The notes beneath the pieces were generated by a model. The model made no database searches. It was not told where the DNA came from and saw nothing but the letters and a program-made list of their open reading frames with translations. Shown in pieces: positions 15,201 to 22,129 of a stretch of 48,776 bases of DNA (position 1 is its first letter; the number at the start of each line of letters is the position of its first letter). The stretch lies in the IMG/VR virus record IMGVR_UViG_3300007734_000711, positions 1 through 48,776 of that record; one strand, given 5' to 3'. This DNA is from a virus. A program made the translations under genes and the position numbers.

Positions 15201-16202
15201 GATCGAAGATGCATTAATAGCAAGGACTGCAATGCCTACAAAAATAGACAGCGACTTGAGCGCTTCAGCGTTATCCCCGCACCATTTTGTGAACTTCACA
15301 ATCTCTGCGACTGCTTCGACGATTGCCACTATGACATCTGTTGTCGTCGTCGCAAGCGTCTCTAGCGCAGATACGATAGATGCGACTGCACTTTCTCGGC
15401 TGTCATTGAATGTCTCACTCAGCGCGATGCCGATGCGTTCAACGGCACTTGAAAGGACTGGACTCTTTGCAATGGCTGATGCTATTTCGTCAACGAAGTC
15501 ACTAACAAAGGCAGATGCCGCCTCCAGTTCTTCTCCAAAATCTCGATGAGCTTCTCCTGCTTGCTTGACGGCTTTCTCAAGCAATGACATGACGGCTATG
15601 CGTTTCGATTCAGTCTTTTCTGAATCTGTGAGTGCGTCCTTAGTTTTGCCAAGTTTGTTGGCATAGGCGATCTCTGCATCGCCAACATCAACAACACCGA
15701 GCTTCATTGCGATGGCTCTTGTTCGACCAGTCACCATGGCATCACTGACCAACGCCAGCATGTCTTTCGTTGGCCCTAGCCCTCTATTTTGCAACGCGAA
15801 TGCAGCCTTCGACAGTTCTCCAAACTGCTCTGCGTTGAGATCGACACCAGCACCTAGGAGTCGTGAGGATTCTTTCATCAACGTGAATGAATCAACCGTG
15901 CCGAGTGTCCCGGCTTTCATCTGCGTTAAAATATCGTTAGACGCTTCGGCGCTGCCAGTGAAGCTGTCAAGCGCACCAGCCACATCGTTGATGTCTGAAC
16001 CTCTATTGCCAAGAGATACCAGTGCAACTTCCATAGCAGCAATGACGGCAGACACGCCAGCGCCGACAGCCATGGCCTTACCCATCGTGCCTTCAAACAT
16101 CGAACCAAACACGCTCGTGTTCTTGCTTGCTTCTTGAAGCTGACCCGATAGCTCGTCTTTCAGCTTAAGGATGGCTTCAAGTTCGCCGATGGATATAGCC
16201 AT
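12249..16202 (-). CDS. Tape measure protein
   Basis: 1317 residues, the longest gene. The N-terminus (LEAILKLKDELSGQLQEA) and residues 50-270 look like the TMP core. Hydrophobic segments around 320-385 (SIFVGIAVLAI..., LTVLAIAAAFAGVIIA) are typical membrane-penetrating parts. A long helical K/E/A/Q region follows, and near the C-terminus GTDTVPAMLTPGEAVL is a classic tape-measure signature. At about 1.5 angstrom per residue the tail would be near 200 nm. It follows the frameshifted chaperone pair, the standard order. The P-loop-free C-terminus probably interacts with the tail tip. Confidence 0.93.
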   Translation of the reverse strand: MAISIGELEAILKLKDELSGQLQEASKNTSVFGSMFEGTMGKAMAVGAGVSAVIAAMEVALVSLGNRGSDINDVAGALDSFTGSAEASNDILTQMKAGTLGTVDSFTLMKESSRLLGAGVDLNAEQFGELSKAAFALQNRGLGPTKDMLALVSDAMVTGRTRAIAMKLGVVDVGDAEIAYANKLGKTKDALTDSEKTESKRIAVMSLLEKAVKQAGEAHRDFGEELEAASAFVSDFVDEIASAIAKSPVLSSAVERIGIALSETFNDSRESAVASIVSALETLATTTTDVIVAIVEAVAEIVKFTKWCGDNAEALKSLSIFVGIAVLAINASSISLGVMAAASYVAATAMGVFNLSLAPITLTVLAIAAAFAGVIIAYKYFSKSSGDATAAAADHTKELAKSSAEAELAKTKTSELAETKRKEKEETEKQSAAALAQQEVLKASKKQMEEQAAALVTLAGYTKGYEETLKTVDAAQRVEIENYIKAGAGLGVLAKAYPKLTQAQIESIDKNLKAVEKLKEETINGQEQILKAQEGAAAAERALAGNTLATRLATLEAGRRAALTAASKSIADVKEFEEAALAINKEYALKAILEQRNTAEEKNKIIRQGFMLYASMAKENDDAVFNLTATDLQRSLKAIEDNETKKLEVVRALTDEGTGLRALSEAAVRKGSADSRTALMVDNEALRANSTKNLQEIANKARTTYEAMKAHPENFSKATIEAFKKTADAAQDTASGIQHNWKDAFTNIGAGVTNILIDSFTKGGGIVGAAKGVAVLAGAEIGKAIGKMTESLGKLAGPIGAAVGALAGPLVEALVKMFDHTTKDLKRIASSYGVTVSDEIAAAIKASMKSMNLSQVAATVFNATKLFPTVNTSNINEALRLTHDAFSMIETRQLSVAQAGKVVDEMFAKMSAAGTSATGLISKGLMEIIKLNETFGTHSASIAAFVTTNTKSAVEGLTKFVTAGGAAAISSQQSATALGSAITASFVELIKQGMSVTEAITVIGPAVKGLQAQLTKTGFDGSAAFKGLTEMVRLAGDAVAGPALDAVNGLNQAMKGLHNAGILNQEMFIGLAGQIATTFTTLVDGGADGRTAMQLMQPSLQTIWELQKDFGYAVDEGTQLLLDQAETAGVVGARHQDIQRQILDVLERIATVLGSDLPAASREAERQATLSAQRIQDELNQIEVGRINIEAVAAVHWNYDTFQTPDITVDPFATAMHGGLVTDSGVQYLATGGTVRGYAQGTDTVPAMLTPGEAVLTTRAVGTLGTSAISRLNNGGSMSNDDVISELRLLRKQQAASDRQLPLLVALSVRDAMQLNR

Positions 16203-16205
16203 GGA

Positions 16206-16750
16206 TTATTTATTGCGCCTCGAATGACGTTCAGCTTCGTGGGCTTCGTCGTTGATGAGGGTTACGATGACGCTGAGAATGTCGGATGGAGTGGACTGCT
16301 CATCGTGCCATGACCAGCCCATCCATTTACAGATCAGGGCGTGGTGTCTAGCCCATCGGAGCCACTGGGTGCTTTTTTTTCCTGCTGCGCCTCGACATGC
16401 TCGTCAATGACGCGCTCGATCTCTTTGAACACATCAGGATGCAAAGCGCGGAGGGATGCCGACATCGCCTTGGGCGTGTCAATGGATTTGGCCTTGCCGT
16501 TGCTATCCGGCACGTTCCAGTCGATCAGGTAGACCATGATCTTGTTGAACGCAGCCGCTTCAAAATCCACATCATAGGCTACAGCGAAGGTGTCTGTGCC
16601 AGCCCCTGTGGGTGACATGCGCTTGAGTGCGCCAGTCGCAAGCCGCTTCTCTTCACCTGCGGTCAACTGCTTGCGAACCGTAATCCAGCACTGACCATCA
16701 TCGAACAGCGGCAGCTTGACTTCTTCAGGCGTAACAAACCATTGGCGCAT
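16206..16750 (-). CDS. Frameshifted chaperone fusion (gpGT-like)
   Basis: A -1 shift on the slippery A-AAA-AAA (run of eight A, complement of 16373-16380, in frame GAA AAA AAA GCA) after residue 126 leads into an open frame of 55 codons without a stop, ending TAA at 16206-16208, four bases before the tape measure ATG. The fusion has 181 residues. The added part is W/H/R-rich (WLRWARHHALICKWMGW) then a helix. This is the lambda G/GT arrangement; the sequence match is direct, the efficiency unknown. Confidence 0.82.
16334..16750 (-). CDS. Tail assembly chaperone (gpG-like)
   Basis: 138 residues: W-VTPEEVKLPLFDDGQCWITVRKQLTAGEEKRL at the N-terminus, then a helical domain, and an acidic/basic C-terminus ending after an A8 run. 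Length, position just upstream of the tape measure gene and a frameshift site identify it as the short chaperone that coats the tape measure protein during tail assembly. Confidence 0.85.
   Translation of the reverse strand: MRQWFVTPEEVKLPLFDDGQCWITVRKQLTAGEEKRLATGALKRMSPTGAGTDTFAVAYDVDFEAAAFNKIMVYLIDWNVPDSNGKAKSIDTPKAMSASLRALHPDVFKEIERVIDEHVEAQQEKKAPSGSDGLDTTP
16370..16382 (-). promoter_or_regulatory. -1 ribosomal frameshift slippery site
   Basis: Minus strand GG followed by eight A and GCA, with frame-zero codons GAA AAA AAA GCA. Both tRNA-Lys can re-pair in the -1 frame. The frame-zero product stops at 16334 and the shifted frame stays open to 16206. Confidence 0.8.
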
Positions 16751-16759
16751 TGCAGACTC

Positions 16760-17032
16760 CTATGTGATGAAGGGCGAACCCATGAGTTCGCCCGTGATCG
16801 TGGTGTCACCTGTGACTGTGACATTGCGCCACAGCCATTGACGTTGGCCCATGACGAGTGACACATCATGGGGAGATTCAAAGAACCAATACTCGTCGCG
16901 CTCTAGCACTTCAGCATCGAGCGTGTAAGACACCTGCGGTTGATAGCCTGTAGCCGTAAGCGACCACCTGCCCAGCAGAGCCGCACGTTGATAGCCGACA
17001 CGGATACTGCCACCCGTGCCAGCTATCTTCAT
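16760..17032 (-). CDS. Putative minor tail protein
   Basis: 90 residues, beta-rich (SIRVGYQRAALLGRWSLTATGY..., TVTGDTTITGELMG). No family recognised. It lies between two tail-tube-like genes and the chaperone, starts 3 bases after a stop, so it is probably a structural or assembly part of the tail. Confidence 0.65.
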   Translation of the reverse strand: MKIAGTGGSIRVGYQRAALLGRWSLTATGYQPQVSYTLDAEVLERDEYWFFESPHDVSLVMGQRQWLWRNVTVTGDTTITGELMGSPFIT

Positions 17033-17035
17033 CTG

Positions 17036-17446
17036 TTAGCTCGACGAAGCCATCTGCAAGCAGGAGAACCCGTTGAACTTTGCCGTGGTCTTCAGCAAGG
17101 TTCCGTAGCCTCCACCGAGCGGCAACGTCTCAAGCGTCACCACCGCGAAGTACGACGGATTGTTCACCGAGGTGCATGCGTTGATGGGCCGGAATTCCAC
17201 GCACGAGGTCGTTCCCAGAACCGAATACAGCGCATTCGTCGGGCCGCTCGTGCTGCGGTCATACATGAAGGACACATCGAATGAATAGTCCAGCACTCCA
17301 CCCTTGTGCTTGCGATACCCTGCGCCCATCGTGGTCGCATCCAGCGATTCCGATGCAAGGTTCATCGTGATGTCGGTGATGTAGGCCGACAGGTCTTTCG
17401 TGCCGACCTGAAAGAATGCGTTTGTGAATACCTGCTCTGATGCCAT
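17036..17446 (-). CDS. Tail tube-like protein, short paralogue
   Basis: 136 residues. LSAYITDITMNLASESLDATTMG-GYRKHKGGV near residues 18-51 matches the next gene upstream (17463-18236), which has F-ELNVNVGSESLDMSTFGSEYRKHKGGV. The fold expected is the beta-sandwich of siphophage tail tube proteins. Good ribosome binding site (AGGAGT). One of the two is likely the major tube subunit and the other a specialised ring or a second tube subunit. Confidence 0.75.
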   Translation of the reverse strand: MASEQVFTNAFFQVGTKDLSAYITDITMNLASESLDATTMGAGYRKHKGGVLDYSFDVSFMYDRSTSGPTNALYSVLGTTSCVEFRPINACTSVNNPSYFAVVTLETLPLGGGYGTLLKTTAKFNGFSCLQMASSS

Positions 17447-17462
17447 GTCTGACTCCTATTCG

Positions 17463-18236
17463 TTATTCAATGCCCATATATATGACACCACGGGCTGTGC
17501 CACCAGAACCGGAACCAGTAGAAACGGTGATCACTGATCGATAGAAAGGCTGATCAGTGCTGAGTGTTCCACCGGCAACTGGCGTTGCGAAAGTGCCATC
17601 CTTACAACTCTGCGCAGCAAATGTAATGCGCGTCGTGCCGCTAGGATTGCTTACCGTGTATCCACTCGATGAATTCGCCGCAATGACGCCACTGATAGTG
17701 CAAAGCGCCGTTGAGAGCGAGGTCACATGGAAGCCACCATACAGCGTCTTGTCCCCGCTGGTGCAGAACACCAGCACCGTGCCATTCGTGGCTCCAGTAG
17801 TCCAGTTGGCATCAAGATGCGTATCCAGCACAACAGCTTCAACGAGCTTCGTCGCGCTCTGTGCGTCTACGTCAAACGTCAGCAGTGAGCCAAACGTGCC
17901 GCCGAGCATGTACTTGACGTTGATTGCACCGAAACCAAAGGCCGAGAACGTACTGCCGACCGTGACGCCATCGAAGAATGCCGTGACGATCTCTTCGCCA
18001 CCACCGACCGAGCCATAGATGACGGGATCGACAAGGCTTGATCCGAGATTCAGGAATCCCTTTGCAGTGATAGATGCTGTTTGCACACCACCTTTGTGCT
18101 TACGGTATTCGCTGCCGAACGTAGACATGTCGAGCGATTCAGAGCCGACATTCACGTTGAGTTCGTTGAACTGTGCGGAAAAATCGTACCCACCGATGAG
18201 CAGGTGGGCGCATGTAAGGACTACGTTATCTGCCAT
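17463..18236 (-). CDS. Tail tube-like protein, long paralogue
   Basis: 257 residues. N-terminal 120 residues are paralogous to 17036-17446 (shared ESLD-T-G-YRKHKGGV). Residues about 140-257 are an added S/T/G-rich beta domain (TLYGGFHVTSLSTALCTISG...), which could be an Ig-like surface domain on the tube. Placed between the tail terminator and chaperone genes, as usual for the major tail protein. Confidence 0.78.
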   Translation of the reverse strand: MADNVVLTCAHLLIGGYDFSAQFNELNVNVGSESLDMSTFGSEYRKHKGGVQTASITAKGFLNLGSSLVDPVIYGSVGGGEEIVTAFFDGVTVGSTFSAFGFGAINVKYMLGGTFGSLLTFDVDAQSATKLVEAVVLDTHLDANWTTGATNGTVLVFCTSGDKTLYGGFHVTSLSTALCTISGVIAANSSSGYTVSNPSGTTRITFAAQSCKDGTFATPVAGGTLSTDQPFYRSVITVSTGSGSGGTARGVIYMGIE

Positions 18237-18244
18237 TCCTGCTC

Positions 18245-18661
18245 CTACGTCGATGTGGACGTACTGACTTTTTTCATGATGTCAAAATTCATAACAAGCC
18301 TAGGCCGACCGCTCCCATCCAAGCCCATCGCGGCGGGACTATTGACGGCACTAACCAGTAAATAGCTTGTGCTGTTGATCGTAGCGTTAGTCAGCCCGTC
18401 CATCGCTTGGAACACGTTCTGCGCCAGTTGCCGCGCTGACTGATAGGACATGGCTCGTGTAACAACCTGAACCCGTGGGCGTTCAACCAGCGCATTCCCC
18501 GGCCCTGCACCCATCGCGTGAATAGGAAACATCCCGCCAGTCTCATAGATGGCGCATGCCTTGTCTGGCGCATCAGGTAACGTCCCAGCGAAGAGGTTGG
18601 TGCCAGCCGTCAACCCGATTGACGCAGACCCGAGCAAGGTCATTACATCATCAAGAATCAT
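18245..18661 (-). CDS. Tail terminator-like protein
   Basis: 138 residues. Pattern LPDAPDKACAIYETGG-FPIHAMG, then RPRVQVVTRAMSYQSARQLAQNVFQAMDGL, is that of siphophage tail terminator/minor capsid proteins. It would cap the tail tube before head joining. Gene order neck protein, terminator, tube protein supports it. Overlaps the upstream gene by four bases. Confidence 0.8.
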   Translation of the reverse strand: MILDDVMTLLGSASIGLTAGTNLFAGTLPDAPDKACAIYETGGMFPIHAMGAGPGNALVERPRVQVVTRAMSYQSARQLAQNVFQAMDGLTNATINSTSYLLVSAVNSPAAMGLDGSGRPRLVMNFDIMKKVSTSTST

Positions 18662-19053
18662 TCAGCCGCAGCCTTCGCCGCCATTACATCAAGCCGATTG
18701 GCGATACGTTGCAGCAGGTGCGGGGCTGATTCCATCAGTACAGACTCAAGGTATTTTGCTTGCCCAACCTTGTGGATTGCTTTCAAGTCTTCATGCACCT
18801 GAAACGCATATTCAACGGCTGGGCCACCATACCCAAGTGTCACTGACGTAGAGTTGCCGTCAGATACAGGCTTCTGCACAATCCCGCTGGATCTCAGCGC
18901 TCCTGTGTCCACAGGGACGCGCTTCTTAGATTCAGTCATCTCTATCTGTGCTTCGCGATAGAGCGCAACGCCGATCTTACTTGGCATCGCTGCCGCAATA
19001 GCCTTGAGCTTTGCCTCTAATTCTTTTGTGCCGGTGAGAACAAACTCGGCCAT
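18658..19053 (-). CDS. HK97 gp10-like neck/tail completion protein
   Basis: 131 residues from ATG 19053 (a TTG at 19059 is less likely). Contains the hallmark KKRVPVDTGALRSSG and later EYAFQVHEDL, as in the HK97 gp10 family of head-tail joining proteins. Located between the head closure and tail terminator genes. Confidence 0.83.
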   Translation of the reverse strand: MAEFVLTGTKELEAKLKAIAAAMPSKIGVALYREAQIEMTESKKRVPVDTGALRSSGIVQKPVSDGNSTSVTLGYGGPAVEYAFQVHEDLKAIHKVGQAKYLESVLMESAPHLLQRIANRLDVMAAKAAAE

Positions 19054-19055
19054 GG

Positions 19056-19376
19056 TCAACCCAGATAGAGCGTCGAGTGATGAGTGCCAAATTGATCAGG
19101 CACTCGCTTCGCACCAATCATTTTTGGGTGAATCGCAGAGTCTTGTGTCGAATTCACAATGCTCGTAGACACCGTGACGAGATCTTCTGGCTGCGCGACG
19201 ATGACGCCAGCAACATAGACGGTCTGATTGCTGGTGACTTCCTCGCCCTGAAAAGACAGCACAATCTTCTGTTCGCCCACAATACGAGCGCGATAGGTTT
19301 TGACCGCGCCAAACGTAATGACGCCGTAGCTGTCCTTTGCGCCAGCCACTTGGTAGCTGATGACATCAGGCATCAT
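19056..19376 (-). CDS. Head closure (stopper)-like protein
   Basis: 106 residues from ATG 19376; an ATG at 19373 follows, and the longer frame to 19532 overlaps the previous gene out of frame. Beta-strand pattern YQVAGAKDSYG, TYRARIVGEQ, YVAGVIVAQPEDLVT resembles SPP1 gp16-type head closure proteins that plug the connector. The position fits the neck order. Confidence 0.72.
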   Translation of the reverse strand: MMPDVISYQVAGAKDSYGVITFGAVKTYRARIVGEQKIVLSFQGEEVTSNQTVYVAGVIVAQPEDLVTVSTSIVNSTQDSAIHPKMIGAKRVPDQFGTHHSTLYLG

Positions 19377-19399
19377 GTGGGTGTATGCGCTAATCGGCC

Positions 19400-20107
19400 T
19401 CAATGCGTCACCCGCTGGTAGGGACGCAGCAGGTCTTCGGCTTCTGAGCGGTAGTTGCCAGATGTCATGTAGCTGACCGTGAGATCCGCGATGCCTTCGC
19501 TGGCAATGCCAGCAGGGTTGCCACGCGCCCACTCAGCGGCCTTCAGCAGCACGGCTTGCTCAATGTCCATTGGGACTGTTGAACCCGTGCTGGTGCTGTT
19601 CTGAAGCCCACCGCAGGTAGACCAGACAGGCGAGGATGTGTCCATCCCAGTCGGGCCAACAAAGCCAGCCGTATAACTCACCATCCACGGCTTGAGTTCG
19701 CTGTTCGCTACGACGGTTCTACCGAGGTAATACCGCACACCTGCCGTCCAAGCCCACCCGACATCGCGGCTGAGTAACCCGGCATCTGCATCTTCCACTC
19801 TAAAATTAGTGGAGCAGTATTCCGTTGCACTCGCTGTCGATGTCGAATCGAACATGCGAAGGATGACGCGGATGGGAGTCCGCGCCACCATCAGGTTCAA
19901 GTTGCTATAGGACGCGAGTGTTTCCGTATATGTCTGCGCAAGCAGCGGGTAGCCCACGAAGGATTCAGCCCACCGAGATGCACGAGCGACCAGCAACTGC
20001 TGATAGGCGTCATCAGCCGTCGATGTCGTTCCCATCACCAGCCGCAGATTCGCGCTGGTGCTGATCGCGCCGTCTGTCGAGGTGGCTGATACGCATACGT
20101 TGAGCAT
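19400..20107 (-). CDS. Head-tail adaptor (connector) protein
   Basis: 235 residues. Residues about 30-58 (ADDAYQQLLVARASRWAESFVGYPLL) match the helical start of gp6/gp15-like head-tail adaptors, and VPMDIEQAVLLKAAEWARG towards the C-terminus is the second typical helix. It would bind under the portal. The central beta part is longer than in minimal adaptors. Confidence 0.8.
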   Translation of the reverse strand: MLNVCVSATSTDGAISTSANLRLVMGTTSTADDAYQQLLVARASRWAESFVGYPLLAQTYTETLASYSNLNLMVARTPIRVILRMFDSTSTASATEYCSTNFRVEDADAGLLSRDVGWAWTAGVRYYLGRTVVANSELKPWMVSYTAGFVGPTGMDTSSPVWSTCGGLQNSTSTGSTVPMDIEQAVLLKAAEWARGNPAGIASEGIADLTVSYMTSGNYRSEAEDLLRPYQRVTH

Positions 20108-20120
20108 TGTTTATCCCAGT

Positions 20121-21116
20121 TCAGGACTGCATCAGAGGAACGACACCACCACGCACACGCAGTTCCATGACGTTGATGTGATGCACACATTCCTGATACG
20201 CACCGTCATACGTCTGCACCTGAGCCACAACCTGCTCTAGCTTGGTATTCGCTTCAGCGATGCCGATATTGATCAACTCGGTGACAGATGTGCTGTCAGC
20301 CTCAGCCTTCGCCTTCAGGTCGCGCAGCATCTGCACACCACCATTCAGGCCATGCATCACTGGCAGCAACTTCTCTTTTATGCCTTGCAGTTCGGCAGCG
20401 CGTTTCTGAATTTCAATCAGACCGATGATGCCCGTGTCTGGTGCTTTCTCGTAGCCATACCGATACGCTTGCTTGAGCAGCGCAGACTGCGGCGGCAAGA
20501 CGATCTTGATGCCACGGCCTTCCGCAATGCCCAGCCAGTATTCCACGCATGCCTTCTGCACTTCGTATTCGGTGCCGACAATCAGATCGATACCAAACAC
20601 GCCGATGCTGTAGTCGCTGTAGGCATTCCCCGTGTCCGCAACTTTCATGTCGATGCAGTCAATGGCCCACGCAATCATGAACGAGACGGTTGAGGTGAAG
20701 TAATCAATGCCGTGCTTCTGAATCAGCCGCTCAACGGGATACCGCACAGCGGTGGGAAACTGCTTCGGAGGGTTCGACATGAACACCGGAATCCCGCAGG
20801 ATTTGATCCAGCCTTCATGGTCTGTCCCGTCTACGTTGTCCTGTTCCCAATTCAAGTGGATGTCGTACCACACATCCGCTCGTGGCATATGCCGATACAA
20901 CTGATTCAGCCCAGCGATGATCCATGACGGATCATCTACGGGAATGAGATGGCGAGAGCTTGATGCGAATCCGCAGATCGCAATCTTCTGTCTATCGCCG
21001 ATGTCTACAAGCCCCTTCGCTTGGTCAATGATTGTCAGATGCGCAGCACTCGCATCCTGTGCGTTGTAACCATCTGCGTCCGGTGCCTGATTCGCGAAGT
21101 CGAAATTAGAACCCAT
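20121..21116 (-). CDS. Rossmann-like protein, possible glycosyltransferase relative
   Basis: 331 residues. Residues about 42-140: IAICGFASSSRHLIPVDDPSWIIAGLNQLYRHMPRADVWYDIH, then TSTVSFMIAWAI, a GIDLI--TEYE-QKACVEYW block and P-QSALLKQ-YRYGYE. The paralogue at 27366-28181 shares the layout. The nucleotide-binding look and the N---R-D-WFD-H pattern recall DUF115/MptE-like and sialyltransferase-type Rossmann folds, which is a tentative link. Residues about 250-320 form an added coiled coil. It lies inside the structural cassette between capsid and neck genes. Confidence 0.6.
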   Translation of the reverse strand: MGSNFDFANQAPDADGYNAQDASAAHLTIIDQAKGLVDIGDRQKIAICGFASSSRHLIPVDDPSWIIAGLNQLYRHMPRADVWYDIHLNWEQDNVDGTDHEGWIKSCGIPVFMSNPPKQFPTAVRYPVERLIQKHGIDYFTSTVSFMIAWAIDCIDMKVADTGNAYSDYSIGVFGIDLIVGTEYEVQKACVEYWLGIAEGRGIKIVLPPQSALLKQAYRYGYEKAPDTGIIGLIEIQKRAAELQGIKEKLLPVMHGLNGGVQMLRDLKAKAEADSTSVTELINIGIAEANTKLEQVVAQVQTYDGAYQECVHHINVMELRVRGGVVPLMQS

Positions 21117-21350
21117 TCAATCCTCCAAAGGTGGCGCGTCAATGCGCGAGCTTTGATCTGTTTGTTTACGGACATACCGACGAGCGATCTTGGTGGCAGG
21201 AGGGGCATTTACTGCCCGTCCCACCATCAGATAGCCCAACCCACGACGAATCACTTCCTCGGCCTCTGTGTCGCTGAAGTTCACAATCTCGCCGGGGGAG
21301 AAACTGACGGCACCCACTTGCATGGATGCCGCCATCAGAACGCTTGGCAT
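21117..21350 (-). CDS. Small head-region protein
   Basis: 77 residues: VSFSPGEIVNFSDTEAEEVIRRGLGYLM, then a basic tail. Short proteins with a PGE--V-D--A--LI--G pattern are common between capsid and connector genes in siphophages, function unknown. The start at ATG 21350 lacks a good ribosome binding site; ATG 21323 is possible. Confidence 0.65.
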   Translation of the reverse strand: MPSVLMAASMQVGAVSFSPGEIVNFSDTEAEEVIRRGLGYLMVGRAVNAPPATKIARRYVRKQTDQSSRIDAPPLED

Positions 21351-21354
21351 GTGC

Positions 21355-22098
21355 TTACGTCGAGCAGCCAGTCGTAACGTGGACGCGACCGCGAATGCGC
21401 GAACCTACTTGAGTGCTTTCAATGCCATCGACGTTGACGATGTCGAATGGCCCACGACTCGGATCGCCGAAGATCAGCGAGGCATTGACGCTCATCGCAG
21501 CGGTGCCGCACCCAGTGGTCGTGATGTTCGGCGCAATCACCACGCGGATGAAGCGCTTCGCGGTATCGAGCGCGAAGACCGGCGCTTCACCGAGGTATCG
21601 CGCATAGCCGGTCGAGGTGGTCAGACCAGCAACCGTGCTGGAGATGACTGCCTGTGGCGTAGCGACGAGGAACCCTTCGTTGCCGTTGAAGTACGCCGCG
21701 CCAGCACTGCCGGTCGAGGTCGAGGTGGTCTGAATGACCAGCGGACGATCCGTGATCCACTGTGAGGTGGACAGGTTCGTGAACCCATCAGAGCAGGTGG
21801 AGCTGGAATGCTGAAGGCCAGCAGTGATCGCGTAGTAGGTCAACTGCACGGACGAAGCCGCAGTCGTGCCCGTTTCCGCTCTCGCATCGAGAGCCACGGC
21901 GACTGCCGAATACGAATCCTTCAGACCGAGGCGGTCAATCATAAACCCACCAAAGCCGAATAGTCCAAGGCCTGTTGAAAGAACTCCAGCACAGGTGCAA
22001 GTACCACCGGGGCCACCAGAGCAGGAACGATACCCACCGGCGGCGGCTGAATCAAATGCACTGACAACAGTGATGTTGCCCAAGTCGCGAGTAATCAT
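21355..22098 (-). CDS. Putative head decoration or accessory head protein
   Basis: 247 residues directly downstream of the major capsid gene with AGGAG before the ATG. Beta-rich with seven or more cysteines (CSGGPGGTCTCAG near residues 26-38, others near 105 and at the C-terminus), which is unusual for an intracellular phage protein and could form disulphides or bind metal. Decoration function is inferred only from position. Confidence 0.6.
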   Translation of the reverse strand: MITRDLGNITVVSAFDSAAAGGYRSCSGGPGGTCTCAGVLSTGLGLFGFGGFMIDRLGLKDSYSAVAVALDARAETGTTAASSVQLTYYAITAGLQHSSSTCSDGFTNLSTSQWITDRPLVIQTTSTSTGSAGAAYFNGNEGFLVATPQAVISSTVAGLTTSTGYARYLGEAPVFALDTAKRFIRVVIAPNITTTGCGTAAMSVNASLIFGDPSRGPFDIVNVDGIESTQVGSRIRGRVHVTTGCST

Positions 22099-22129
22099 AA
22101 TTTTCTCCTGTGAGCCTGTTGGCTAAAAA

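Noticed and set aside
22100-22126. Small AGCC/GGCT hairpin with an A/T run after the capsid gene
   Set aside because: Only 4-bp stem, and the T-run lies on the wrong side for the minus strand; not a convincing terminator.
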